Assembly (NCBI GenBank): GCA_001874335.1
Contig: MPDE01000001.1
Location: forward strand, 186,001 to 250,000
DNA: 64,000 nucleotides
Direction: 5' to 3'
Source of the DNA: Bacteroidetes bacterium MedPE-SWsnd-G2
GTDB taxonomy: Bacteria > Bacteroidota > Bacteroidia > Flavobacteriales > Flavobacteriaceae
Shown: positions 36,124 to 45,024 of the stretch, piece by piece
Position numbering within the stretch: position 1 is the stretch's first letter
Layout of the letters: the number at the start of each line of letters is the position of its first letter
Notes under the pieces: model-generated
Told to the model about the DNA's origin: nothing
Database searches by the model: none
What the model saw: the letters and a program-made list of their open reading frames with translations, nothing else
Position numbers and translations under genes: made by a program

Positions 36124-36498
36124 ATGAAAGTTACACCAGAAAAAAACGAACAAGTTGCCAATATGATTTTTGGAACCATTTATCCTCTTTACCTGAATAG
36201 ATTGGAAAAAAATGGCAGAACACAAGACGAACTCAACCAAGTCATTAAATGGTTTACCGGTTTTAGTCAAGACGAATTAGATTCACTTATCGCTGAAAAA
36301 GTAACTTACCGAACATTTTTTGAAAAAGCGAAAATACACGCCAATGCTCATATGATTAAAGGTGTTGTTTGTGGTTACCGTATTGAAGAAATTGAGGATG
36401 AATTTGAATTGTACAAACAATGCAGACAAATGGAAAAACTAATTGATGAATTGGCAAGGGGTAGAAAAATGGAGAAAATTTTGCGAGTAGCAAAATAA
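36124..36498 (+). CDS. DUF2200 domain protein
   Basis: The protein has 124 residues. Family blocks are NMIFGTIYPLYLNRLEKNGR, VIKWFTGFSQDEL, FFEKAKIHANAHMIKGVVCG and KLIDELARGRKMEKILR. Function unknown. It is flanked by noncoding stretches of about 170 and 200 bases. Confidence 0.87.
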   Translation: MKVTPEKNEQVANMIFGTIYPLYLNRLEKNGRTQDELNQVIKWFTGFSQDELDSLIAEKVTYRTFFEKAKIHANAHMIKGVVCGYRIEEIEDEFELYKQCRQMEKLIDELARGRKMEKILRVAK

Positions 36499-36657
36499 CA
36501 AAATCCTTATTCTACAGCAGTTTGACCACTATTTATCCATAAAGTCTATCAAGGTTTCGATTATCCCATACATCAAAACCCAAATTAAAACCTCACCTAA
36601 ACCAAAAAGTATACACGAAACGAAAACCTGTATAAGCCACTAATTTACAACAACCTA

Positions 36658-36665
36658 TACCTTTG
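36658..36665 (+). promoter_or_regulatory. -7 promoter element of the SDR gene
   Basis: TACCTTTG matches TAnnTTTG exactly, 35 bases before the ATG of the SDR gene. Confidence 0.55.
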
Positions 36666-36699
36666 CAGTATTAATAACAAATACAAAAATTAAGCAGAG

Positions 36700-37650
36700 A
36701 TGGGAACTAACAAATTTGGCAAAAAAGGATGGACACCTGAAAGAATAGGCAATTTAAAAGGCAAAACCTACGTCATAACAGGCACTACAAGTGGCACGGG
36801 ATATGAAGCAGCTCGTATTTTACTCTCTAAAGGCGCAAAAGTTGTGATGCTTAATAGAAATCCTAAAAAATCTGAAGCTACCATTTTAGCTTTGAGACAA
36901 TCTCTTGGAGAGGATATAAATGTAACTAATGTACGAATGGATTTAGGAGATCTATCTTCTGTAAAACAAGCAGCAAGTGAGGTCTTAAAAACCACATATC
37001 AAATTGACGCTTTAATCTGTAATGCTGCTATTGCCCAAGTGCCTAAACAAACCTTTACAACCGACGGCTTTGAAAGTCAGTTAGGTGTAAATCATTACGG
37101 TAACTTCTTATTACAGGCACTACTCTACCCGAGAATTGAAGCCTCTAAAGGCCGCATTGTTACCGTTGGTAGCATGGGTTATAATTTAGGACTTAAAACT
37201 ATTCAGTTTGATGACATGAATTGGGATAAGAACTACAGCCCTAATGGGGTATATAGCCAAAGTAAACTGGCACAAATAATGTCCATCTATGAACTACAAG
37301 ATAGACTAAAAGCAGCAGGAAAAACAGATGTTAAAGCCTATGCATGTCATCCAGGAGCCTCTAGAACATCCCTAATTAAAACCAGTGGAAGCTTATTAAC
37401 ACGATTTGTTTGGCAAATCATGAAATTAACTCCAATGGTACAATCGGCAGAAAAAGGAGCATATCCACAAATAATGTGTGCTACAGAACCCGACTTAGAT
37501 CAAGAAGGATTTTACGGCCCAACAGGACGTGGATACTTTACTGGCCCTGTTGGCGAATGCAAATTAGAACCACACGCCAAAGATAAGGCGGTAGCAAAAA
37601 GACTTTGGGAAGTAACTGAAGAAGCTATTGGCATAAAATGGGAAATCTAA
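36700..37650 (+). CDS. Short-chain dehydrogenase/reductase
   Basis: The protein has 316 residues. It has the Rossmann motif TGTTSGTG at 27-34, CNAA near 107-110, Ser158 (TVGSMGY), and the catalytic Tyr185 and Lys189 (YSQSK). The layout of residues 1-20 and the long C-terminus (GRGYFTGPVGE) resemble the SDR branch that includes protochlorophyllide-reductase-like and retinol-dehydrogenase-like enzymes. Substrate unknown. Its stop overlaps the spurious ATG of the next gene's open frame. Confidence 0.9.
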   Translation: MGTNKFGKKGWTPERIGNLKGKTYVITGTTSGTGYEAARILLSKGAKVVMLNRNPKKSEATILALRQSLGEDINVTNVRMDLGDLSSVKQAASEVLKTTYQIDALICNAAIAQVPKQTFTTDGFESQLGVNHYGNFLLQALLYPRIEASKGRIVTVGSMGYNLGLKTIQFDDMNWDKNYSPNGVYSQSKLAQIMSIYELQDRLKAAGKTDVKAYACHPGASRTSLIKTSGSLLTRFVWQIMKLTPMVQSAEKGAYPQIMCATEPDLDQEGFYGPTGRGYFTGPVGECKLEPHAKDKAVAKRLWEVTEEAIGIKWEI

Positions 37651-37673
37651 TCATCATAAAAAACAAGAATTTC

Positions 37674-38270
37674 ATGAAATATATTAGCTTAATTTTAGTC
37701 CTATTTTGTTCTTCAAATACTTTTGCTCAACTAAGAAACTGGACAGAAGAATATTCTAAAGACGGTAAATCTACTGTAAAATATGAAATCGTAAAAGAAG
37801 AAAAAGGGAAGCACTTTTATTACATAGCACAAACTTATGCGAGTACAACCTTAGATGAATTGGATGCGTATTTTTCGAATACTGAAAATCACAAAAACTT
37901 CTTAGAGAGTACACCAATAACTCAGGAAATTGAAAAAATATCTGATAATGAATGGATCGCTTACTATTATTTTGATGCCCCTTGGCCCATGGCTGATAGC
38001 GATTTAGTATTAAAAATTAATCGCGTTAAAGCAGATGATACACTTGTTTTTATTGCAACGGCAATATCTCATGATTATACGTATTCGGATGTTGAACGAA
38101 TGACAGACTACAAAGTAGTTTATGAATTTGAAAAGATAAATGATAGTACCACAAAGATTACCTATAACGCCAATTATATTCCATTGGGGTCTATTCCTAA
38201 TTTCTTAATTAACACCTGGTTTCCAGAAGGTCCGGCAAAAATTGTGACCAGCTTAGGCGCAAAAAGGTAA
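37674..38270 (+). CDS. Secreted START/SRPBCC lipid-binding domain protein
   Basis: The protein has 198 residues from the ATG at 37674. An earlier in-frame ATG at 37638 lies inside the SDR gene and would hide the signal peptide MKYISLILVLFCSSNTFA. The mature part fits START-like proteins (YYIAQTYASTTLDELDAYF, ADSDLVLKINRV, ending GSIPNFLINTWFPEGP). Such proteins bind lipids. It is coupled to the SDR gene by 23 bases of spacing. Confidence 0.8.
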   Translation: MKYISLILVLFCSSNTFAQLRNWTEEYSKDGKSTVKYEIVKEEKGKHFYYIAQTYASTTLDELDAYFSNTENHKNFLESTPITQEIEKISDNEWIAYYYFDAPWPMADSDLVLKINRVKADDTLVFIATAISHDYTYSDVERMTDYKVVYEFEKINDSTTKITYNANYIPLGSIPNFLINTWFPEGPAKIVTSLGAKR

Positions 38271-38344
38271 TTACACTCATTGTATTGAAAAACAGTAACA
38301 TTATTTAATTATAACTAAATTAGAGAGTCAATAAAGCAAATGAT

Positions 38345-38857
38345 ATGGATATTTTAAAATCAGCTACAGATTGGGCCAAGGCCGAAGTCTTTTCAACCTC
38401 ATTCTTTATTCTTTTCGGAATTATTTTTATGGCAGCTAGTTTTGGCTTTTGGAAATTAGGAAAAACCGATTTGGCAAGAGCTTACATCACGCCCGCTTTA
38501 GTTACCGGAGCCCTACTTTTAATTATTGGTCTCGGTTTGTTCTTCACTAACATTTCAAGAATATCAAGTTTTGAAAAACACTATAAAGAAGATGCATCAG
38601 CATTTGTACAATCAGAACTGCTGCGTGTTGAGGGCACTTTAAAAGAATATAAAACCATTGTTTTTACCGCCATTCCCGTAATCATTGCTTGCTGTGCTTT
38701 GCTACTTATAGTGATGAATGCACCCGTTTGGCGGGCAAGTTTAATCTCGGCAATAGCCATGTTAGTCGTTATTTTATTAATTGATGGTATGGCACATGCC
38801 AGAATTGACGCTTATAACAAACAACTATTACTCGTAGAACACGAATTAAAAAATTAA
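38345..38857 (+). CDS. Multi-pass membrane protein of unknown function
   Basis: The protein has 170 residues with four predicted helices (about 17-36, 48-66, 100-119, 125-145) and charged loops. The N-terminus DILKSATDWAKAEVF is amphipathic. It precedes the AraC gene by one base, so the two are almost certainly co-transcribed, and the regulator may control this transporter-like protein. No named family recognised. Confidence 0.7.
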   Translation: MDILKSATDWAKAEVFSTSFFILFGIIFMAASFGFWKLGKTDLARAYITPALVTGALLLIIGLGLFFTNISRISSFEKHYKEDASAFVQSELLRVEGTLKEYKTIVFTAIPVIIACCALLLIVMNAPVWRASLISAIAMLVVILLIDGMAHARIDAYNKQLLLVEHELKN

Positions 38858-38858
38858 C

Positions 38859-39770
38859 ATGCAACATTTTAAAACCCTTTCTGCCTATTTACAATATTTA
38901 GAAGTCCCTCCTCCCGAGCACCCGATGTTTAGTGTGTTTACCGCTCGAGGTGATGGGTTATTACCTTGCCCTAAATCCAGTTCACCACCAATTACCAACA
39001 ATTGCTATTCTATAAGCTTAAAAAAAATTGTAAAAGGCGACTTGAACTACGGCAGAACCCAATATGATTTTTCTAACGGCGCATTGATATTCATTGCTCC
39101 AAGGCAGGTGATGCAATGGGATGAAAGCGTGGTATTTGATCAAAAAGGGTTTTCAATTAATTTTCACGAAGATTTTTTGAAAGGCACAGAACTGGTCCAT
39201 CAGATTAAAAAATACGGCTTTTTTTCATACGCCGTGAATGAGGCATTACACCTCTCTCCTAAGGAAGAAAAACTAATCGAATCGATAGTAGAGCATATTG
39301 ATACTGAATACCAAAACAACCAAGATGAATTTAGTAAAGACATCATCATTTCTCAGTTAAGTACCTTGTTTAAATATGCCAACCGTTTTTACGAAAGACA
39401 GTTTACCAACAGAAAAGAATTATCTAACACATTACTTGAGCAATTTAATACGCAATTAACCACATATTTTGAATCGGGACAAATGCAGGAAAAAGGCATC
39501 CCGAGTATTGAGCAAATTGCCAATCAACTTTCGGTATCAAAACGTTATCTTAGTGACACCCTTAAAAAAGAAACTGGAAAAACCTCAACCGAACACTTGC
39601 AATTATATCTGGTTGATGAGGCTAAAAATATTTTATTAAACCCCAATAAAACCATTGCTGAAGTAGCCTATGAATTAGGTTTTGAATATCCCCCTTATTT
39701 TTCAAGATTATTTAAAAAGAAAGAAGGCATTAGCCCTACTCAATTTAGAGAAAAGTATAAAATGAATTAA
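38859..39770 (+). CDS. AraC-family transcriptional regulator
   Basis: The protein has 303 residues. An N-terminal cupin-like sensing region (about 1-150) leads to the double helix-turn-helix (about 205-300): IEQIANQLSVSKRYLSDTLK, then KTIAEVAYELGFEYPPYFSR and the closing FKKKEGISPTQFREKYK. The ligand is unknown. A decayed duplicate of its last 24 codons lies at 40831-40902, after the next two genes. Confidence 0.9.
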   Translation: MQHFKTLSAYLQYLEVPPPEHPMFSVFTARGDGLLPCPKSSSPPITNNCYSISLKKIVKGDLNYGRTQYDFSNGALIFIAPRQVMQWDESVVFDQKGFSINFHEDFLKGTELVHQIKKYGFFSYAVNEALHLSPKEEKLIESIVEHIDTEYQNNQDEFSKDIIISQLSTLFKYANRFYERQFTNRKELSNTLLEQFNTQLTTYFESGQMQEKGIPSIEQIANQLSVSKRYLSDTLKKETGKTSTEHLQLYLVDEAKNILLNPNKTIAEVAYELGFEYPPYFSRLFKKKEGISPTQFREKYKMN

Positions 39771-39801
39771 CTAAATGTTATCGTTTAAAATTCAACAAGC
39801 C

Positions 39802-40194
39802 ATGAAAAGAAAAATCGGACTTATTATTTTACTACTGTCAGTACCTTTTTCAGTATTAGCACAAAATGCTACTGATAATGAAACAACCAAGGTTAATCGA
39901 TTAATCGGAAATTGGACCATTGATTTAAGACCAGCTCCTGATGCTGAAGCTTACTTTCAAACCTTTAAAGTAACATCAATAGACGGGAATACCTTTAACG
40001 GATCTTTCTATGGCAGTGAAATCAAGAATGCTTTAATTAATAACAATTGGCCTAAACTCTATTTTGCGTTCGCAACTTCAGATGAAAGTAATGATTATTA
40101 TCACTCGGGATATATGGAAAATGGCAAACTTTATGGCATATCTTATTGCCCCAATAGAGAATTCACTGCACCATGGATAGGAACTAAAAAATAA
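39802..40194 (+). CDS. Secreted protein of unknown function
   Basis: The protein has 130 residues from the ATG at 39802. Nine upstream codons are open, but MKRKIGLIILLLSVPFSVLA is a standard signal peptide. The mature part (LIGNWTIDLRPAPDAEAYFQ, SIDGNTFNGSFYG) resembles lipocalin-like proteins that end in a short beta-barrel. It is followed 5 bases later by another secreted protein of similar design. Confidence 0.65.
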   Translation: MKRKIGLIILLLSVPFSVLAQNATDNETTKVNRLIGNWTIDLRPAPDAEAYFQTFKVTSIDGNTFNGSFYGSEIKNALINNNWPKLYFAFATSDESNDYYHSGYMENGKLYGISYCPNREFTAPWIGTKK

Positions 40195-40199
40195 ATACA

Positions 40200-40721
40200 A
40201 TGAAAATTACCACGAATATTATTTTTATCGCCCTTACACTCTTTTTCACTTCACAGGGGTTTGCTCAACAATCAAATTCGGTAATAACTGATAAAACTGT
40301 TAGCCCTAAAGACACTGAAACCATATTAGGGGATTGGACTGGCAGCCTGACGTATATTGATTATTCCTCAAACAAACCTTATACCATGCCCGCAGACGTA
40401 ACGGTTAAACAGGGTAAAAACAAAAACAAATTATCTCTTAATTTCAAATACCCAAATGAGCCTAATGCAAATAGTCAAGGTCAGATTTTAATTTCTAAAA
40501 AAGGTGATAAAATCAATAATGAAATTGTGGTTTCAAAACGAGTTTTATCTAATAACCAGCTTGAAATTACTACAGAATATATTGGGAAAGACAATAATAA
40601 GAAGGCCGTAATAAGGAATACATATATTTTAGGAAGTAAGCAGTTTGTAATAAGAAAAAATGTGAAATTTGAGAACTCAAATGAATGGATTATGAGAAAC
40701 GAATATAGCTTTGACAGATAA
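40200..40721 (+). CDS. Secreted lipocalin-like protein of unknown function
   Basis: The protein has 173 residues. A signal peptide (about 1-23) is followed by ILGDWTGSLTYIDYSSNKPY, the same G-x-W opening as the preceding protein, and many beta strands. It probably forms an operon with that gene and the AraC regulator before it. Function unknown. Confidence 0.65.
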   Translation: MKITTNIIFIALTLFFTSQGFAQQSNSVITDKTVSPKDTETILGDWTGSLTYIDYSSNKPYTMPADVTVKQGKNKNKLSLNFKYPNEPNANSQGQILISKKGDKINNEIVVSKRVLSNNQLEITTEYIGKDNNKKAVIRNTYILGSKQFVIRKNVKFENSNEWIMRNEYSFDR

Positions 40722-40830
40722 AATTATTAGCGAAAAACTATAGTCTTTTTATAGTAAATAAAGAATACTAAAGCGCCTTACCACAAATAGTTTATTCCTA
40801 TTTTAGTCTATGCAATAGCTTTTAAAGCTC

Positions 40831-40902
40831 TTATTTTTTTTCAAGATTATTTAAAAAGAAAGTATGCGCCCTACCCAATTTAGAGAAAAAAAAATGAATT
40901 AA
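40831..40902 (+). pseudogene. Decayed copy of the AraC gene 3' end
   Basis: The stretch repeats the last ~72 bases of the AraC gene (TTATTTTTCAAGATTATTTA, AAAAGAAAG, CAATTTAGAGAAAA, ATGAATTAA) with short deletions of the middle codons. It lies in the 336-base spacer 40722-41057 and has no start. It marks a past duplication or recombination of this operon; the rest of the spacer shows nothing else. Confidence 0.8.
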
Positions 40903-41057
40903 ACCTTCAAGAGCATTAAAGGATGTTTTGAGTTGTGATTGATACAGGCACTCCAATCTTAAATCTATATCTTAGAAGTATTAATACTAAAATTAAACAC
41001 CAATCTGTGTTTATTTTTTTGTTACCCATAATTAAAAGAACATCCAAAATGACAATA

Positions 41058-41882
41058 ATGAAAAAACTGACTTTGTTAATCTTTGTTTTAGCATTAATCT
41101 CTTGTAATAATGAAAAAACAAAAAATAGTGAACAAAAAGAAAATATAGTGTTGGTAGATACTATAACCACCTCAAGTGGTTTAAAATATTTCTACCTAAA
41201 AAAAGGAAGCGGACCAAAAATTGAAATGGGTTCCCTGATAAAATCATATACTAATTTGTATGTCAAAGGTTCTGATAAAGTAGTATGGACAACAGACTCT
41301 GAAAAAGATTCTTTATTCAAATTTATTCATGAAGAAGGTTCTATGATAAAAGGATTTACTGAACTAAATAATTATTTAGTTGAAGGGGATGAAGTCGTTG
41401 CAATTCTACCTGATTCTTTAGCTTATGGAGACAGGGATAGTGAAGATATACCTGCGGGCTCTACATTAGTTTATAAACCGTATGGTATAAAAAGTGTTTC
41501 TGAACCAAAAATAAACATTGCTGATACTTTATTCCAAATTGCTTCTACCGGTAATGGTAAAGAAACTATATCTTTTTATGAATCTATCAGAAACAGCAAA
41601 CAGAAAAATAAATACCATACCAACATAGATTTAATCTATTATCAGTTATTTAGAAATCTTAAAAAAGATAGTTTATATGAACAAACAATCTACCTGGCTG
41701 ACTATTTTGAGGACAAAACAGAAGACCCTTATACCCTTGAAGATCTAAAATCCTTCAGAATTTCATCTTTGGTAGGTCAAGGAAAAATCCAAGAAGCAAT
41801 TATAAAAGTTGAGCAACATATAAAAGAAGAAGATGATTCAGAATTTTGGAAAAAAAAGTTGGACGATTTACAAAAACAATGA
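41058..41882 (+). CDS. FKBP-type peptidyl-prolyl isomerase-like lipoprotein
   Basis: The protein has 274 residues from the ATG at 41058, which begins a lipoprotein signal (MKKLTLLIFVLALISC, Cys16 the lipidation site). The open frame upstream would hide this. Residues 35-140 match the FKBP fold (SGLKYFYLKKGSGPKIEMGS, VEGDEVVAILPDSLAYGDRD, IPAGSTLVY). A C-terminal helical region of about 120 residues resembles TPR-like repeats. It probably helps fold envelope proteins. Confidence 0.82.
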   Translation: MKKLTLLIFVLALISCNNEKTKNSEQKENIVLVDTITTSSGLKYFYLKKGSGPKIEMGSLIKSYTNLYVKGSDKVVWTTDSEKDSLFKFIHEEGSMIKGFTELNNYLVEGDEVVAILPDSLAYGDRDSEDIPAGSTLVYKPYGIKSVSEPKINIADTLFQIASTGNGKETISFYESIRNSKQKNKYHTNIDLIYYQLFRNLKKDSLYEQTIYLADYFEDKTEDPYTLEDLKSFRISSLVGQGKIQEAIIKVEQHIKEEDDSEFWKKKLDDLQKQ

Positions 41883-41926
41883 AATAATTATGGGCAACAA
41901 AGTGTAACCGTTGTGTTTCATAATTT

Positions 41927-41974
41927 CTCACTCGAGTTAAATAATTATTCTAACTTTAGAGAAATAACTCACCG
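41927..41974 (+). promoter_or_regulatory. DUF6090-type promoter cassette 1
   Basis: CTCACTCGAGTTAAATAATT is followed by CTAACTTT and, exactly 25 bases after the start of CTAACTTT, by the ATG. The same block appears before three other DUF6090 genes. Confidence 0.6.
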
Positions 41975-43018
41975 ATGATAAATTTCTTTCGAAAAATCAG
42001 ACTAAATCTTCTCTCTAAAAATAGGTTTGGTAAATACTTACTCTATGCCTTTGGTGAAATTGTTCTGGTAATTATTGGAATTTTGATCGCACTTCAAATT
42101 AATAATTATAATGAAGAAAGAAAAAGTCAAGAACAACTTACTTCAACTTTATTGCTAGTTCATGCCGAAATTGCTCAAAACATTAAAGATATTGATGGCA
42201 TGTTTTTAGATTTTTATCAAACTGATAGCATAGTAAATGATATTATGCATAACAGGTTAAATCCAGATAACTATAAGAAAAGAGAGCGTCACATTGACCC
42301 CCTTAACTATTGGACATCATTAGATGTAAGGGATCATATTTTTCAAAAATTAATACTAAACACAAATAATATTCCCGATAAGTACAAAGAATTAATTAGT
42401 GATCTCCAAAAACTCTATACCTATGATAAAGAATTTGTTCAATCAAGTAGTAACGAGATGATGGAGTTTGTCCAAGATTATGCAGAATGGAAAAAATCAA
42501 ACACCAATTGGTATCAATACACATACGGAAGAATAAAACCCGAGTTAACTGATGAAGAAATTGCTTTTTACTTCACAAATAATTCTACATACAAAAATTT
42601 CGTATGCCACTATATTTACCGATCAGGCATGTTGTTGGAAAGTGTTACGACATTCCGTCATGAAGCCTATAAAATTTACAAAAATCTCGCAAAGACTTTA
42701 AACCTTCCTCCAGATGAAAAAGATTCTTTCTCAATAGCATTGACAACCGAAGAAATTGAAAATATTTTAGGCACATATAGATTTGAAAATTTTGCCATTG
42801 AGGTTAAAAATAAGGACGATAAGTTACTATTTATAGAAAAGGTAAAAGATACAACAGAGTATGAAAAAGAAATGTTCTTCTTATCAAAATCATTCTTTAT
42901 CATAGACAATAAGTATAGACGGCGTTTTAAGACTTTAAATTTTGATTCAAATCATAAAATCACAAGTATGACTATAAAGGGAGGCGATTATAAAGTAGAA
43001 GGGCAAAAAGTGAAATAA
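41975..43018 (+). CDS. DUF6090 family protein (paralogue A)
   Basis: The protein has 347 residues, the longest of the six paralogues. The family head FFRKIRLNLLSKN, then KYLLYAFGEIVLVIIGILIA (membrane helix about 20-43), QINNYNEERK and a helical region with a coiled coil. An extra C-terminal domain (about 250-347; ENILGTYRFENFAIEVK) not found in the others resembles the strand-rich tails of DUF3471-like domains. Family function unknown. CCGTTGTG lies 60 bases before the gene. Confidence 0.8.
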   Translation: MINFFRKIRLNLLSKNRFGKYLLYAFGEIVLVIIGILIALQINNYNEERKSQEQLTSTLLLVHAEIAQNIKDIDGMFLDFYQTDSIVNDIMHNRLNPDNYKKRERHIDPLNYWTSLDVRDHIFQKLILNTNNIPDKYKELISDLQKLYTYDKEFVQSSSNEMMEFVQDYAEWKKSNTNWYQYTYGRIKPELTDEEIAFYFTNNSTYKNFVCHYIYRSGMLLESVTTFRHEAYKIYKNLAKTLNLPPDEKDSFSIALTTEEIENILGTYRFENFAIEVKNKDDKLLFIEKVKDTTEYEKEMFFLSKSFFIIDNKYRRRFKTLNFDSNHKITSMTIKGGDYKVEGQKVK

Positions 43019-43019
43019 A

Positions 43020-43088
43020 AAACGAACAACAAAGTATATGTGTTCCTTGCTAGAAAATCTGGCGACACCACATAAACAAACCGTTAGC
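43020..43088 (+). repeat. Candidate attC-like cassette junction
   Basis: ATATGTG (43038-43044) can pair with CACAT (43072 onward), and GAACAAC near the left end faces CCGTTAGC (43081-43088) at the right end, immediately before the next ORF. This imperfect palindrome has the shape of an integron attC site but lacks long pairing, so it is only a candidate. Confidence 0.3.
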
Positions 43089-43104
43089 AATAATTGATAA
43101 AGAA

Positions 43105-43530
43105 ATGGCAGGATTAGCAACAAAAGAAACCGAAAGAAGTGTTCAGGATTATATAGCATCGCTTGAAAACAATTCTAAACAAGCTGACAGTCAAGAAATT
43201 TTGAAACTAATGAAGGAAGTCACAGGGTATGAACCCAAAGTTTGGGGTAACGATAAAGTACCTAATTTCTTGATTGGTTTTGGCAAATATAAATATCACC
43301 GGAAAGGGTCTAAGGAAGAATTTGAATGGTTTAATGTTGGATTTGCTCCAAGAAAATCTAAACTCACCGTTTACCTCACCTTTGACATTAATGAAGAGAA
43401 AAAACTATTAGATAAACTAGGCAAGTGCAAATGGGGTAAGGGATGCTTATACATCAACAAATTATCAGACATAAACCTACCAGTTCTTAAACAACTAGTA
43501 GTGAAAAGCAAAAATGCTAAATGGCATTAA
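43105..43530 (+). CDS. DUF1801 domain protein
   Basis: The protein has 141 residues and covers the whole YdhG-like/DUF1801 fold: SVQDYIASLENNSKQADSQE, MKEVTGYEPKVWG, FGKYKYHRKGS, and a C-terminal helix with DINLPVLKQLV. No known enzymatic role. It sits between two DUF6090 genes behind a CCGTTAGC junction and ends within the promoter of the next, so it may be a separately acquired unit. Confidence 0.86.
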   Translation: MAGLATKETERSVQDYIASLENNSKQADSQEILKLMKEVTGYEPKVWGNDKVPNFLIGFGKYKYHRKGSKEEFEWFNVGFAPRKSKLTVYLTFDINEEKKLLDKLGKCKWGKGCLYINKLSDINLPVLKQLVVKSKNAKWH

Positions 43531-43560
43531 TTATTCTAACTTTAGAGAAACCACTAACCA
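43527..43560 (+). promoter_or_regulatory. DUF6090-type promoter cassette 2 (5'-truncated)
   Basis: TTATTCTAACTTTAGAGAAA with the 25-base distance from CTAACTTT to the ATG; the CTCGAG part is missing because the DUF1801 stop lies there. Confidence 0.55.
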
Positions 43561-44265
43561 ATGATAAAATTCTTTAGAAAAATACGCCAGCGTTTACTTT
43601 CTGAAAATAAATTTAGTAAGTATCTTATTTATGCTATTGGTGAAATTATACTTGTAGTTATTGGGATTTTAATTGCGCTTCAAGTAAACAACTGGAATGA
43701 AAGAAGACAAAATCAAAAGAAAGAAATACTCTATCTTACAAGACTCACTACCAATCTAGGGTATGATAAAAGGCTTTACGAAACTATAATGATTAATGAT
43801 AGTATTCTCATTAATAAACTCTATGATGTCGAGAAGAATTTATCTAAGTTTATTAAAAATGTGGACAATCCAATAGAGGACCTTGATGTTTTAATCGCAG
43901 CATACAAATTCACATCAAATAGAACTACAATAGACAATCTGATATCTTCAGGTAAGATAGAATTATTAAGAAGTAATTACCTTGTTGAGGATATTTTTCT
44001 CTATTACAGAACAACTGAAGATATAGACAGGGCTGTTGATCAAGCTATAATAAAATACAATCGGGAAAAGTTCAGTGATTTAATCATTGAGTTCGACAAG
44101 AATAATATTTTAGACAATAATTACAGATTACGATTAGCGAATTCAATAAATTTTAAAATTAACATTATTCAAACCCAACTCAATTTATACTCGAAACAGA
44201 AGTCTTTTGCCGAAAAGTTAATCAACAAAATAAACGATGAAATTGAATTTATTAGAAAAAACTAA
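43561..44265 (+). CDS. DUF6090 family protein (paralogue B)
   Basis: The protein has 234 residues. The head FFRKIRQRLLSENKFSKYLI is followed by YAIGEIILVVIGILIALQVN (membrane helix about 21-43), NNWNERRQ, and then a helical soluble part ending near FAEKLINKINDEIEF. The beginning is strongly conserved with the other copies; the remainder is not. Probably a membrane-anchored helical bundle of unknown function. Confidence 0.82.
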   Translation: MIKFFRKIRQRLLSENKFSKYLIYAIGEIILVVIGILIALQVNNWNERRQNQKKEILYLTRLTTNLGYDKRLYETIMINDSILINKLYDVEKNLSKFIKNVDNPIEDLDVLIAAYKFTSNRTTIDNLISSGKIELLRSNYLVEDIFLYYRTTEDIDRAVDQAIIKYNREKFSDLIIEFDKNNILDNNYRLRLANSINFKINIIQTQLNLYSKQKSFAEKLINKINDEIEFIRKN

Positions 44266-44335
44266 TAACGAAAGCACAACAATGGATATAATTAATTGAA
44301 ACCAAAAATAGAATTTATAAACTGAATTAACATTT

Positions 44336-44821
44336 ATGGAATATAATCCATCTGCTTATTACACCATTGCTCAAATAGCAATCACCTTAACTGGATTTAT
44401 AGCCGTTCTGGTTGCTATTCAACACGAAGACAATAAATTTTCAAGACTTGCTGTCGTAACCATATTTGGTACTACTGGAGGATCATTAATATTTGCATTT
44501 GTGCCTGACTTATTAATGAATATTATGAAAGTTGAAACTGCATGGCGTATTGCATGTGGAACGTTCGGTTTATTTCATTTAGCTTTAATATTTAATCATC
44601 AAATCAGACAATTACAATTTAGAAAGAATTCTCCTATCCAATTGACAATTGTAATCTTGTCAATTTTCCCAGTAGTTTTTCTCAAGATTGCTGTTGGATT
44701 CGGATATTTCTTAAATTATGCTAATGAAATATTTTTACTCGGTTTAGTCTGGTGTATTTTTATTCCGTTGTACTTATTCTCTTTAATAATATTGGCTTAT
44801 ACAAAACAAAATACGGATTGA
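44336..44821 (+). CDS. Multi-pass membrane protein of unknown function
   Basis: The protein has 161 residues with four or five helices (about 12-28, 38-58, 66-84, 100-123, 130-155). The first segment YTIAQIAITLTGFIAVLVAI is conserved in small inner-membrane proteins of unknown role. No signal motif, no neighbours of related function. TAACGAAAGCACAAC lies just before it at 44266-44280, a possible cassette boundary. Confidence 0.65.
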   Translation: MEYNPSAYYTIAQIAITLTGFIAVLVAIQHEDNKFSRLAVVTIFGTTGGSLIFAFVPDLLMNIMKVETAWRIACGTFGLFHLALIFNHQIRQLQFRKNSPIQLTIVILSIFPVVFLKIAVGFGYFLNYANEIFLLGLVWCIFIPLYLFSLIILAYTKQNTD

Positions 44822-44976
44822 ATAAAAATGCCTAACCAAGAACTAAGTTAATATACAAGTATTTTAAACTAATCTAAAATGGTTAATTTCCACCACAAGA
44901 AACCCGGATATTCTAATGGAAACTGCAATGTTAAAAAGCTTACAAACCATCCACCAACAATTGTATTTAAATCTTT

Positions 44977-45024
44977 CTCACTCGAGTTAAATAATTGTCC
45001 TAACTTTCAATAAACAACTCTCCA
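44977..45024 (+). promoter_or_regulatory. DUF6090-type promoter cassette 3
   Basis: CTCACTCGAGTTAAATAATT, then CTAACTTT 25 bases before the ATG; nearly identical to cassette 1. Confidence 0.6.
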
